Below, piece by piece: positions 49,986 through 58,306 of a stretch of 64,000 nt of DNA (the stretch's first letter is position 1; the number at the start of each line of letters is the position of its first letter). Under the pieces are notes generated by a model. That model was not told where the DNA came from, searched no databases, and was given only the letters and a program-made list of their open reading frames with translations. The position numbers and the translations under genes are program-made. The stretch is from an uncultured Ruminococcus sp. (GTDB lineage: Bacteria > Bacillota > Clostridia > Lachnospirales > Lachnospiraceae). The stretch spans positions 62,001 through 126,000 of the forward strand of contig UQKK01000004.1 of the NCBI GenBank assembly GCA_900541505.1, written 5' to 3'.

Positions 49986-50815
49986 AATAACTTTCCATCC
50001 CTTTCTATTGCCCTCTCTTTTTGAGCGGCAATGTCCTGCCATCCAATCTCCGGGTGATGGTACTGCTGCCTTCCCCTAATGACAGGCATGGAAATATCCA
50101 GTGCTTTCTGCGGGCACCAATGATAGCAGGCATAGCATGCCGCACAGCAGCTTCCGTGCACCGCCCTGCCTTCTTTTATGCGGATATTCGAAGTCGGACA
50201 CACCTTCCCGCAGATTCCGCATCCCGTACATCTATCCGAGGGAAATGGCTTCATGGCATTGCCCGCCATGCTTGGTTTATAAAACCAGGACCCTGTCACA
50301 AAATCTGCTTTTAAACGTTGTTGACTGTTTTCTTTTTCCTTTTTTGTTTTTTCAGCCTTTCGTCTTACATTTACTGTGCCTGCCTTGATTTCTCTTATTA
50401 TCTTTTCCAGTTCTTCCGGTGCTCTTAAAAGCTTTGCCTTTTCTTTCTTAGCTTTCCCCGGAATACAGTTTCCCGGCATAGGGAGATTATACACATAGGA
50501 AAGTTGTGCTCCGCCCGCACGAAGCGCGGTGTCCAGGCTTTTTGCCGCCTTACCGCTCTTTCCGCTGCTGGACGTCAGCACCGCAAATATATACTTGGGA
50601 TTTTTTAGCTTAAGTTCCGCGAGAAATGCCTTTACCGCCCAGGGCAGGTCATTCATATAAGTAGGAAATACAAACCCTATCCTCGTGTCTTCCGCCGTCA
50701 CACACTTGTCCGATGCATATTCCATGATACCGTGAAGCTTGGCAGAAAACCGATGCGCTATCCTTTTTGCCGCCCAGAGCGAATTTCCCGTACCGCTAAA
50801 ATAATAAATCATCAT
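49982..50815 (-). CDS. EFR1 family ferredoxin with flavodoxin-like N-terminal domain
   Basis: 277-aa redox protein. Flavodoxin fold at residues 1-160 (IYYFSGTGNSLWAAK phosphate loop, FVFPTYMNDLPW, VLTSSSGKSG) and two 4Fe-4S clusters near the C end: CTGCGICGKVCPTSNI and CAACYACYHWCPQKAL (C-x2-C-x2-C-x3-C-P twice). Known of the family: electron transfer of unknown partner; common in Lachnospiraceae. The cysteines are all present. It is coupled to the acetyltransferase gene by 4-nt overlap. Confidence 0.9.
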   Translation of the reverse strand: MMIYYFSGTGNSLWAAKRIAHRFSAKLHGIMEYASDKCVTAEDTRIGFVFPTYMNDLPWAVKAFLAELKLKNPKYIFAVLTSSSGKSGKAAKSLDTALRAGGAQLSYVYNLPMPGNCIPGKAKKEKAKLLRAPEELEKIIREIKAGTVNVRRKAEKTKKEKENSQQRLKADFVTGSWFYKPSMAGNAMKPFPSDRCTGCGICGKVCPTSNIRIKEGRAVHGSCCAACYACYHWCPQKALDISMPVIRGRQQYHHPEIGWQDIAAQKERAIERDGKLL

Positions 50816-50873
50816 TTCATTTTTCTCCCACCATCTTTTTACAAAAGCAAACGCGCCCTGTACACTGGCGCTG

Positions 50874-51638
50874 TTATTTTGTTTTCCTCGTTATTGGGAG
50901 CTGCAGATTGACTCCAAAGGGATTGATAACCACGCCTTTTGCCTCGGGAACCAGCACCTTCAAGAGATTTTTTGCCTCGATTACCGCACTCTTAAATTTC
51001 TGTTCCCTGTTAAATTTCTGAAACTCTATCACATCTGTAAAAATCGGCTGAAAAGCAGAACCGTCCTTCTGCTTTAAAAGGGGCACCTTCTTGTCCTCCT
51101 GCACCGCGACGATATAGGTCCCCTTCTGGAAATTTGAGAGGATTTCCTCCTGCATCTCTTTTAGCTCCTCTGTCAGTTCCGGCTTTTTCTGCCTGCGCAT
51201 CTCCTGCATAAAATACAGCGCCGTCAGGTGGAGCCCCGGATTTTCCACCCAGATTTTCCCGTCCGGCAGATTTTTTACGTCTCCTCGTTTCACCAATTCT
51301 TCTAACTGCAGGGCTGTCTGGTTCCCCTCTTTATCCTCAAACACCAGACAGTTGACCCCCATCGTATACAGGCTGGAATAGAAGGGCAAAAGCTGCTTTT
51401 TCGCCACTCTTCCCACATTTACCGGCTGGTTTTCCTTCCGCAAACTCTCAGCGCGTTTTTTCGCACATTCTAAATCATTGAACAAAAATATCTCATCGTC
51501 ATAGGTTTCACTGTCACACACCACAAACGGCATTTTCGTACATGCTGACATCATCATGTAGATTTCTTCCGACCCTCGCAGCGCCTCCAAAACCTTCTTC
51601 TTTTCTTTCGATATTGTATCTGTCTTTTGTTCGCTCAT
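50874..51638 (-). CDS. SseB-like protein
   Basis: 254-aa soluble protein resembling SseB N-terminal domains (PF07179): KMPFVVCDSETYDDEIFLFNDLECAKKRAE (in pieces KMPFVVCDSE, EIFLFNDLECA), then YIVAVQEDKKVPLLKQKDGSAFQPIFTDVIEF (in pieces YIVAVQEDKKVPLL, FQPIFTDVIEF) and VINPFGVNLQLP near the end, the last being the usual SseB active-like site. Two such halves appear to be joined. Function is not known; SseB is also named rhodanese enhancing in enterobacteria. RBS AAAGGAAAAG. Confidence 0.75.
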   Translation of the reverse strand: MSEQKTDTISKEKKKVLEALRGSEEIYMMMSACTKMPFVVCDSETYDDEIFLFNDLECAKKRAESLRKENQPVNVGRVAKKQLLPFYSSLYTMGVNCLVFEDKEGNQTALQLEELVKRGDVKNLPDGKIWVENPGLHLTALYFMQEMRRQKKPELTEELKEMQEEILSNFQKGTYIVAVQEDKKVPLLKQKDGSAFQPIFTDVIEFQKFNREQKFKSAVIEAKNLLKVLVPEAKGVVINPFGVNLQLPITRKTK

Positions 51639-51727
51639 AGCCTAAATCCTTTCCTTTTCGTTACCCTCCATTTTATCAATCCCATGCCCTAGTGTCAAAT
51701 ATTATAATTTTCTGCGGCAGCTGTAGC

Positions 51728-52267
51728 TCATAGCGTCTGCAGGAACGCTTTCACCAGAAGCGGATTGACATATGCTTCCAGGATAAGCCCCACCGCCATC
51801 ATAACCGCGGCAAATACAGTCTTCTGGTAATTCCATCGGTTCTGCGGGTAGGCACAGCAGTACCAGATGAGGACCAGATATGCCGGTATGTAGAATATAA
51901 ACTGGGGGAGGATTCCCACAATACAGAGAAAACTCCCCTTGATTCCCAGCTCCAGCACTGCCGAAGATATAAGGATACCGCTGGAAATGCCCGTCCACAC
52001 CATAAACAGTACAGCCGCGGCTTTGCGCAGCTTTGTAAACGCCACTCCTAAAAGGGCCAGAAACGGCAGGACTCTTAAGCGCAGCAGATACCAGATATAT
52101 TCATCTATGACAATTTCTACACTTCCGAACTGATTCAGAAAATAATCACTGAAGATTCCCACTTCCGCCATATACCGCTTCGCGAACAGATTCATATAGA
52201 GAATCCCCAGTATAAAACCGGGCATGAAGAACAGCAAAAGCTGCTTCCTCGTATGAAGTATCTTCAC
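51728..52267 (-). CDS. spoIIM: Stage II sporulation protein M-like membrane protein
   Basis: 179 aa, five to six helices. SpoIIM works with SpoIID and SpoIIP in septal peptidoglycan degradation during engulfment. Marks: FMPGFILGILYMNLFAK (near 14-30), YLLRLRVLPFLALLG, YIPAYLVLIWYCCAYPQN. It is 52 bp after nudF, the same pairing as in other Firmicutes. Moderately divergent at the N end; assignment rests on topology plus context. Confidence 0.8.
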   Translation of the reverse strand: MKILHTRKQLLLFFMPGFILGILYMNLFAKRYMAEVGIFSDYFLNQFGSVEIVIDEYIWYLLRLRVLPFLALLGVAFTKLRKAAAVLFMVWTGISSGILISSAVLELGIKGSFLCIVGILPQFIFYIPAYLVLIWYCCAYPQNRWNYQKTVFAAVMMAVGLILEAYVNPLLVKAFLQTL

Positions 52268-52319
52268 ATGGTGTTCCCCCTATCGTTGAGATATTTCATT
52301 ATATGCCCGCCCGTTTCTT

Positions 52320-52865
52320 TTATTCTGCTTTTCCGTATTTCACATCGTAGGCGAGAAGGGAGGAGACAGTCTTGGAATCCTCTATCTCCCCTGAGAATAT
52401 CTTTTCTTTGAGTTCTTCTATGGTATATGCCTTTAATTCGATGAACTCATCTTCATCCAGATGCTGTTTGGATGGAATCAAGTCCTTCGCCACATACACT
52501 TCAATCTTTTCATTGCAGAACGCCACCGTCGTGCGCAGAGTGATGAGCCACTCCATATTTTCACTGCGGTATCCTGTCTCCTCCTCCAGTTCTCTGGAGG
52601 CGCAGGTAAATCCCGGTTCATCCGCTTCGTCTAAAGCTCCTGCCGGTATCTCCAGTGTATAGCGGTCCAGAGCATTTCTGTACTGCTTCACCATGAGAAT
52701 CTTTCCGTCCTCCATAACCGGCACGACAGCCGCCGCCCCTTTGTGACTGATAAAATCCCACACCGCCGTGTGGGTTCCGTCTATCTCCATGGTATCCTGG
52801 TAAAAATCCAGTATCGCCCCTTTAAACTTCAGCTCCCGTTTTACCCTTTTGATTTTATTCTCCAT
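52320..52865 (-). CDS. nudF: ADP-ribose pyrophosphatase (Nudix hydrolase)
   Basis: 181-aa Nudix enzyme cleaving ADP-ribose to AMP and ribose-5-phosphate. The Nudix box fits G-x5-E-x7-R-E-U-x-E-E-x-G-U as GALDEADEPGFTCASRELEEETGY (written here in parts: GALDEADE, SRELEEETGY). N-terminal swapped strands (VKRELKFKGAILDFYQDT in part). I use the ATG at 52865 with GGGAGG 7 nt upstream. Operon with spoIIM downstream. Confidence 0.92.
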   Translation of the reverse strand: MENKIKRVKRELKFKGAILDFYQDTMEIDGTHTAVWDFISHKGAAAVVPVMEDGKILMVKQYRNALDRYTLEIPAGALDEADEPGFTCASRELEEETGYRSENMEWLITLRTTVAFCNEKIEVYVAKDLIPSKQHLDEDEFIELKAYTIEELKEKIFSGEIEDSKTVSSLLAYDVKYGKAE

Positions 52866-52919
52866 TTTCGTTCCTCCCTTCACTTTTCGCGCACAGTGTC
52901 CTCTTCGTTTCCTATACAA

Positions 52920-52950
52920 TTAAGAAAGCCCCTGTCAAATGACAAGGGCT
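52920..52950 (-). terminator. Terminator of rny
   Basis: AGCCC-TTGTCA-TT-TGACA-GGGGCT hairpin (52927-52950) followed by TTTCTT on the minus strand, 40 bp after the rny stop codon. Confidence 0.75.
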
Positions 52951-52989
52951 GTACTTTCTTCGTACTTTCACTGGCTGTTCTGATTCTGA

Positions 52990-54543
52990 CTATTTTGCAT
53001 AATCTGTCGCCCGTGACTCGCGAATCACATTTACTTTAATCTGTCCTGGATATTCCAGTTCAAACTCAATCTTTTTCGCAATGTCTCTGGCCATCAATAC
53101 CATGTCATCATCAGATACCTGCTCCGGAACTACCATTACACGAATCTCTCTTCCTGCCTGAATCGCAAAAGATTTGTCCACACCTTTAAATTGATTGGTG
53201 ATTTCTTCTAACTGTTTCAATCTGTTGGTATATGTTTCAATTGTCTCTCTTCTTGCCCCCGGTCTCGCGGCGGAAATCGTATCTGCCGCCTGAACCACGC
53301 ACGCAATCAATGTCTGTGGCTCTACATCTCCGTGATGAGCCTCCACCGCATTGATAACTGTAGCAGACTCTTTGTATTTTCTACACAAATCTGCTCCAAT
53401 CTGGATATGTGAGCCTTCCACATCATGGTCGATAGATTTACCTACATCATGCAGAAGCCCTGCACGCTTCGCCATCCTGACATCCAGCCCAATCTCTCCG
53501 GCCAAAAGTCCTGACAGCTGCGCCACCTCTATGGAATGTTTTAATGCATTTTGTCCGTAACTCGTCCTGAACTTCATACGTCCGAGAAGGCGAATCAACT
53601 CCGGATGGATACCCGGCACGCCGACCTCTAAAGCCGCCGCCTCTCCTTCTTCGCGTATCATGGCATCGACTTCTTTCTGAGCCTTCTCCACCATCTCTTC
53701 TATCCTGGCGGGATGGATACGTCCATCCACAATCAGTCTTTCAAGGGCAATTCTCGCAACTTCACGGCGAATGGGGTCAAAACCGGACAGCACGACTGCT
53801 TCCGGCGTATCATCGATGATGAGCTCCACACCTGTGAGCGTCTCAAGGGTACGGATATTCCTTCCCTCTCTTCCGATGATGCGACCTTTCATCTCATCAC
53901 TGGGAAGCTGCACTACTGAAATTGTAGTCTCAGCCACATGGTCTGCAGCGCATCGCTGGATTGCGTTGACGACAAACTCCTTCGCCTTCTTATCCGCTTC
54001 TTCTTTCGCCTGAGATTCCAACTCTCTGACCATCCTGGCCGTATCATGTTTCACATCTTCTTCAACAGTTTTCAACAGATATTCTTTTGCTTGTTCGGAG
54101 GTTAAACCTGAGATTCGTTCCAGTTCCTGTACTCTTTTCTGATTCAGTTCTTCTACTCTGGCTTCACGTTGTCTCAACTGCTCTTCCTTCGCCGTAAATT
54201 TAGCTTCACGGTGTTCGATAGCCTCGGAGCGCTTATCAACAGCCTCCTCCTTTGCGAGCACTCGTTTCTCGTAGCGCTGCAGTTCGGCTCTCCTCTCCTT
54301 GGTCTCTTTTTCCAGGTCATTCTTTGTCTTGATAGACTCTTCCTTCACCTCTAAAAGAGCTTCCTTTTTCGTTGCTTCAGCAGTTTTCACGGCATCATCG
54401 ATAATCTCTCTCGCTCTCGTCTCTGCATTTCCAATCTTGGATTCTGCGTTCTTCTTTAAATTGGAGACAGTTAAGTAATGACTGATGATACCAACTATCA
54501 ACGCGAGGGCCACGGCAATAACGATACTTAACATTATTGGCAC
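52990..54543 (-). CDS. rny: Ribonuclease Y
   Basis: 517-aa membrane-anchored endonuclease that starts bulk mRNA decay. N-terminal helix (residues 4-22), coiled coil (about 30-185), KH domain (about 205-270, with GRIIGREGRNIRTLE), then the HD domain (about 325-430, HSIEVAQLSGLLAGEIG, LHDVGKSIDHD) and C-terminal ATDYAK. GTG start at 54543 with GGAGG 7 nt upstream. Stands alone behind its own promoter. Confidence 0.96.
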   Translation of the reverse strand: MPIMLSIVIAVALALIVGIISHYLTVSNLKKNAESKIGNAETRAREIIDDAVKTAEATKKEALLEVKEESIKTKNDLEKETKERRAELQRYEKRVLAKEEAVDKRSEAIEHREAKFTAKEEQLRQREARVEELNQKRVQELERISGLTSEQAKEYLLKTVEEDVKHDTARMVRELESQAKEEADKKAKEFVVNAIQRCAADHVAETTISVVQLPSDEMKGRIIGREGRNIRTLETLTGVELIIDDTPEAVVLSGFDPIRREVARIALERLIVDGRIHPARIEEMVEKAQKEVDAMIREEGEAAALEVGVPGIHPELIRLLGRMKFRTSYGQNALKHSIEVAQLSGLLAGEIGLDVRMAKRAGLLHDVGKSIDHDVEGSHIQIGADLCRKYKESATVINAVEAHHGDVEPQTLIACVVQAADTISAARPGARRETIETYTNRLKQLEEITNQFKGVDKSFAIQAGREIRVMVVPEQVSDDDMVLMARDIAKKIEFELEYPGQIKVNVIRESRATDYAK

Positions 54544-54600
54544 AGGAGCACCTCCTTATTTAATTTTCATTGTACAAACTCACATCAATACAACACTTAA

Positions 54601-54629
54601 ATTTTATACTGTTTTCACAACGATGTCAA
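54601..54629 (-). promoter_or_regulatory. Promoter of rny
   Basis: TTGACA (54624-54629), 17-nt spacer, TAAAAT (54601-54606), minus strand; the -35 overlaps the recX stop codon. Confidence 0.7.
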
Positions 54630-55249
54630 GCATTGTCATTACAATTTTGTATTACTTGACGGACTGTATCGTAGCTGAAGCCTTTGCGCGCCAGATATGC
54701 GTATATTTTCCGCTTGTCTGCCTCATCCATCTCTTCTATCTTTTCCGGTTCTATCCGCTTCTTTCGCAGGGCTTGACGCACCGCCTCTTCTTCCGAATCT
54801 TTCTCATAGCAGATTTCGAATGCCTCTTCAATCTTCTCCCGGTCAATGCCCTTCTGACTGAGCAGGGCATAAATCTCTTTCCTGCTCTTTTTCTCCTTCC
54901 TGCTGAGGATAAAGTTCTGTGCGTATCGGGCGTCATCCAGGTAGCCGAAGGATTTCACATAGGCAATCGCCGCTCCCGCGATATCCTCCGGATACATCCC
55001 CTGCACCAGCTTGCGGTGAAGTTCTCCTTCTGTCCTGTCCATATCCTCCAACAGATGCATAGCGCGCAGCTTCGCTCTCTTGAGGATAATCTCTGTGCGG
55101 ATTTTCTCCACCGTCTCTTCCGGCAGCTCCGCTCCTTCTGCAATCCCGAATCGGGAGAGTTCGCCTTTGTATAAAACAAAGGCAAACTCTCCGTCCAACT
55201 CCACTTTATATTTTGTCTTTGTCAGTGCTTCTGTCTTTGTGACCTCCAT
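54626..55249 (-). CDS. recX: Regulatory protein RecX
   Basis: 207-aa modulator of RecA filaments, built of three-helix repeats. Marks: AMHLLEDMDRTEGELHRKLVQ (in part), YVKSFGYLDDARYAQNFI and LSQKGIDREKIEEAFE, with C-terminal AYLARKGFSYDTVRQVIQN (in part). It follows recA by 83 bp, the standard order, and is likely on the SOS transcript. Confidence 0.93.
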   Translation of the reverse strand: MEVTKTEALTKTKYKVELDGEFAFVLYKGELSRFGIAEGAELPEETVEKIRTEIILKRAKLRAMHLLEDMDRTEGELHRKLVQGMYPEDIAGAAIAYVKSFGYLDDARYAQNFILSRKEKKSRKEIYALLSQKGIDREKIEEAFEICYEKDSEEEAVRQALRKKRIEPEKIEEMDEADKRKIYAYLARKGFSYDTVRQVIQNCNDNA

Positions 55250-55331
55250 GTCCTGTCCCTATGCCTTTTGTCCTGCTCCTGATATTCTTTCTGCCGTTGG
55301 CTGTACATTTGTCAGAGTACACTTCCAGCTC

Positions 55332-56432
55332 TTATTTTTGTTCTTTTTCTTTTGCCGCCTTAGGGGTGAGCTTCAAATCCTCCGCAGCCTCATTGTCCTG
55401 CGCCTCTTCTCCCAGGTGATAGTGCGCCCTCACTTTGCGGTCCAGCTCTTCCATCAGTTCAGGGTGGGTCTCCAGATATGCCTTCGCATTCTCTCTGCCC
55501 TGTCCAATCTTCTCGCCTTCATAAGCATACCATGCCCCGCTCTTTTTCACCAAATCGATATTCGCAGCAAGGTCCAGCACATCTCCCTCCTTGGAGATTC
55601 CTTTTCCAAACATGATGTCAAATTCCGCCTCTTTAAACGGAGGCGCAATCTTGTTCTTCACAATCTTGATGCGGGTCCTGTTCCCCACCATCTCTCCGCT
55701 CTGCTTCAGCGTCTCTGTTCTTCTGACATCCATACGCACGGATGCGTAGAACTTCAGGGCACGTCCTCCTGTGGTGGTCTCCGGATTCCCGAACATCACG
55801 CCGACCTTCTCACGGAGCTGGTTAATGAAAATTACCACACAGTTTGACTTGCTGATGACCGGAGTCAGTTTCCTGAGCGCCTGGGACATCAGACGCGCCT
55901 GCAGTCCCACATGGCTGTCGCCCATATCTCCCTCTATCTCCTGCTTCGGCACAAGGGCTGCCACAGAGTCGATGACGATGATATCCACCGCACCGGAACG
56001 CACCATTGTCTCCGCAATCTCCAGTGCCTGGTCCCCGCTGTCCGGCTGTGAGATATAGAGCTCATCAATATCCACACCGATATTCTTGGCATAAACCGGG
56101 TCCAGCGCATGCTCTGCGTCGATAAATCCCGCGATGCCGCCTCTCTTCTGTACTTCCGCAATCATGTGGAGGGCAACCGTCGTCTTACCGCTGGACTCCG
56201 GACCGTACACTTCAATTACACGCCCCTTTGGAACGCCGCCTAAGCCAAGTGCCAGGTCCAAACTCAAACAACCCGTAGGCACTGTCTCCACAGCCACCTG
56301 CGCGCCGGGCTCGCCTAGCTTCATCACCGTTCCCTTGCCAAAGTCCTTCTCCAGCTTCGCTATCGCCGCATCCAGGGCTTTCTTCTTCTCTTCCATATTT
56401 GCAGGTTTTACCATCTCTACTTTATTCGCCAT
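55332..56432 (-). CDS. recA: Recombinase RecA
   Basis: 366 aa. Central strand-exchange ATPase: Walker A GPESSGKTT, FIDAEHALDPVYA, IIVIDSVAALVPK, loop L1 to L2 with GDSHVGLQARLMSQALRKLT (in part) and NQLREKVGVMFGNPETTTGG (in part), ending with an acidic C end typical of RecA but here followed by KLTPKAAKEKEQK. ATG at 56432 has AAGGAGAAAT. Preceded by a perfect Gram-positive SOS box. Confidence 0.98.
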   Translation of the reverse strand: MANKVEMVKPANMEEKKKALDAAIAKLEKDFGKGTVMKLGEPGAQVAVETVPTGCLSLDLALGLGGVPKGRVIEVYGPESSGKTTVALHMIAEVQKRGGIAGFIDAEHALDPVYAKNIGVDIDELYISQPDSGDQALEIAETMVRSGAVDIIVIDSVAALVPKQEIEGDMGDSHVGLQARLMSQALRKLTPVISKSNCVVIFINQLREKVGVMFGNPETTTGGRALKFYASVRMDVRRTETLKQSGEMVGNRTRIKIVKNKIAPPFKEAEFDIMFGKGISKEGDVLDLAANIDLVKKSGAWYAYEGEKIGQGRENAKAYLETHPELMEELDRKVRAHYHLGEEAQDNEAAEDLKLTPKAAKEKEQK

Positions 56433-56451
56433 TTGATTTCTCCTTCTCATT

Positions 56452-56465
56452 CGAACAATTGTTCG
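56452..56465. promoter_or_regulatory. LexA/DinR (SOS) box of recA
   Basis: CGAACAATTGTTCG, a perfect palindrome matching CGAAC-N4-GTTCG. It lies between the predicted recA start site and the ribosome site, where LexA would block initiation or early elongation. Confidence 0.92.
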
Positions 56466-56477
56466 CTTCTGGTTAAT

Positions 56478-56506
56478 ATAGTATTATAATTATTATAAAA
56501 TGTCAA
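56478..56506 (-). promoter_or_regulatory. Promoter of recA
   Basis: TTGACA (56501-56506), 17-nt spacer, TACTAT (56478-56483), minus strand; start expected near 56471, 6 bp before the SOS box. Confidence 0.7.
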
Positions 56507-56539
56507 CAACATTTTCCTGTTTTCATTATACATTTTTAC

Positions 56540-56694
56540 CAGTTCAGCCATACGGTGTACGAGAAGTAAAAACATACTTGTATGTTTTTGCGAGCGAACA
56601 TCTGTATGTGCTGAGCGCCAGTCTATGAGTAAAACAGCGGCGATAGCCGCAGTTAGCACGCAGTGCGGTTTTACAAATGGCGCGGGCTGAACTG
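56540..56694. mobile_element. MITE-like 155-bp foldback element
   Basis: Perfect 10-bp terminal inverted repeats CAGTTCAGCC / GGCTGAACTG (56540-56549 with 56685-56694). Inside: a 10-bp palindrome AAAAACATAC / GTATGTTTTT (56568-56589) and a three-way junction closed by GTAAAAC / GTTTTAC (56629-56635 with 56668-56674) with hairpins GCGGC-gata-GCCGC and GCAC-gca-GTGC. No coding frame. Could be a non-autonomous element or a structured RNA. Confidence 0.55.
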
Positions 56695-57245
56695 TTATGT
56701 ACAATAAACAGGACTTTTCTTCTCTCTTTCGTTTTATTTTTATATTTCGTATACCAAATCTTCTCACCTCCTGTATGTCCGTACATTCACTGCGGATATC
56801 ACTGCAAAAGCCTGAAAATCTCATAGTTCGGGGTGTATTCCTATCATGAAAGGAGCACGGTTTTAAAGGGCGCGGTTCCTTTCAAAACATATCATAAAAA
56901 CGGGAATCCTTACAAAACCAGCTGGCGTGAAATGCCATGAATGCTGTTGTAATCAGAACTACTGCTGCGGTATTGTATCTGACACCGCGTTTGTAGTGTT
57001 GCTACCATCATACCATGATGGCGGATGTTGTACAAGATAAAAAATTAAATTATAATCTGCAGTCTGACAAAATCTTTGCGATTGCCTCCCATGAGGAGAG
57101 GGAAGGGTTTATGCAAAACGGACCATCGCTCCGCAGATGTCATCCATCCACATCGCAACAGCCCGCCTGCTCTTTTTTATCGACCGCGTATGCTCTTGTG
57201 AAGAGAAGGTATCAAACCTATCTCATCCTATCTCTGCATGATTTC
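56695..57245. other. Non-coding stretch upstream of recA and downstream of galE
   Basis: No convincing gene on either strand. It contains small palindromes: GAAAGGA / TCCTTTC (near 56847-56884), CCATCAT-acc-ATGATGG (near 57005-57021), and the half copy of the mntP-leader repeat at 57177-57213. A 125-codon minus frame across 56447-56824 is not credible. The stretch looks like a landing zone for small repeats. Confidence 0.5.
57177..57213. repeat. Half copy of the dispersed palindromic repeat
   Basis: TTATCGAC-c-GCGTATGCTC then TTGT-g-AAGAGA-a-GGTA matches 49300-49336 with about three differences. The matching left arm is absent here, so this copy is truncated. It lies just after the galE stop codon. 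Confidence 0.65.
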
Positions 57246-58262
57246 TTATTCTTCATAACCATTAGGATTTTGTTTCTGCCATCTCCAGGAATCCTCGCAC
57301 ATCTCGTCAAGTCCGTGCTGTGCCTCCCAGTGCAGCTCCTCTTTCGCCTTCGTTGCATCGCAGTAGCAGGAAGCGATATCCCCTGCCCGGCGCGGCTTAA
57401 TTTCATAAGGAATCTCCTTGCCGCACGCCTTTCCGAATGCTTTCACCATATCCAGGACGGAATATCCCTTGCCGGTTCCCAGATTGTAGACAGACACGCC
57501 TGCCTTTTCTCTCAGCTTTTCCACCGCGCGCACATGTCCTACTGCAAGGTCTACCACATGGATATAGTCGCGCACTCCGGTCCCGTCCGGCGTGTCATAA
57601 TCATCGCCAAAGACACCGAGGCGTTCTAATTTTCCGATTGCCACCTGGGTAATGTAGGGCATGAGATTGTTGGGAATTCCCTTCGGGTCCTCGCCAATCT
57701 TACCGCTCTTGTGTGCCCCGATGGGATTGAAATATCTGAGCAGAACCACATTCCATTCTTCGTCTGCTGTGTGCAGGTCGGTGAGAATCTGCTCCAACAT
57801 CCATTTTGTCCAGCCGTACGGATTGGTGCAGGTACCCTTCGGACATTCTTCAGTAATCGGGATAAACGCCGGGTCCCCATATACTGTAGCGGAAGAACTG
57901 AAAATAATATTCTTCACATTATGACTGCGCATGACATCACATAATGTCAGCGTGCCGCCGATATTATTTTCATAATACTCCAAAGGTTTGGCGACAGATT
58001 CTCCGACTGCCTTCAGTCCCGCAAAATGGATGACTGCCTCGATGCTTTCTGCCTCGAAGATAGCGTCCATTCCCGCTTTGTCGCGGATATCCGTCTCATA
58101 GAATTTCACCTTTTTACCAGTAATCTCCTCAATCCTGTCCACCGCTTTTTTGGAAGCATTATACAGATTGTCCGCGATGACCACCTCATAGCCGGCCTCT
58201 AAAAGCTCCACACAAGTGTGACTTCCGATAAATCCCGCTCCTCCGGTAACTAAAATTGCCAT
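57246..58262 (-). CDS. galE: UDP-glucose 4-epimerase
   Basis: 338-aa extended SDR converting UDP-glucose and UDP-galactose. NAD-binding VTGGAGFIGSHTCVEL (residues 5-20), FSSSATVYGDP, catalytic Tyr-x3-Lys in NPYGWTKWMLEQ, RYFNPIGAHKSG, DYIHVVDLA and NLGTGKGYSVLDM. It supplies UDP-galactose, needed by the mutase at 28 kb. It lies 44 bp after the galU-like gene, likely cotranscribed. Confidence 0.96.
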   Translation of the reverse strand: MAILVTGGAGFIGSHTCVELLEAGYEVVIADNLYNASKKAVDRIEEITGKKVKFYETDIRDKAGMDAIFEAESIEAVIHFAGLKAVGESVAKPLEYYENNIGGTLTLCDVMRSHNVKNIIFSSSATVYGDPAFIPITEECPKGTCTNPYGWTKWMLEQILTDLHTADEEWNVVLLRYFNPIGAHKSGKIGEDPKGIPNNLMPYITQVAIGKLERLGVFGDDYDTPDGTGVRDYIHVVDLAVGHVRAVEKLREKAGVSVYNLGTGKGYSVLDMVKAFGKACGKEIPYEIKPRRAGDIASCYCDATKAKEELHWEAQHGLDEMCEDSWRWQKQNPNGYEE

Positions 58263-58306
58263 TTTTCTACCTCCTTAATCAGGTAATCTTGTGTTTTTAT
58301 TTGCTC

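Noticed and set aside
56629..56674. tRNA gene suggested by a 7-bp closing stem with inner hairpins
   Set aside because: Too short, no T-arm sequence, no anticodon loop of seven and no CCA context; better explained as part of the foldback element.
56447..56824. 125-codon minus-strand frame over the recA promoter
   Set aside because: It runs through the SOS box, the promoter and the foldback element, has no ribosome site and no protein-like pattern.
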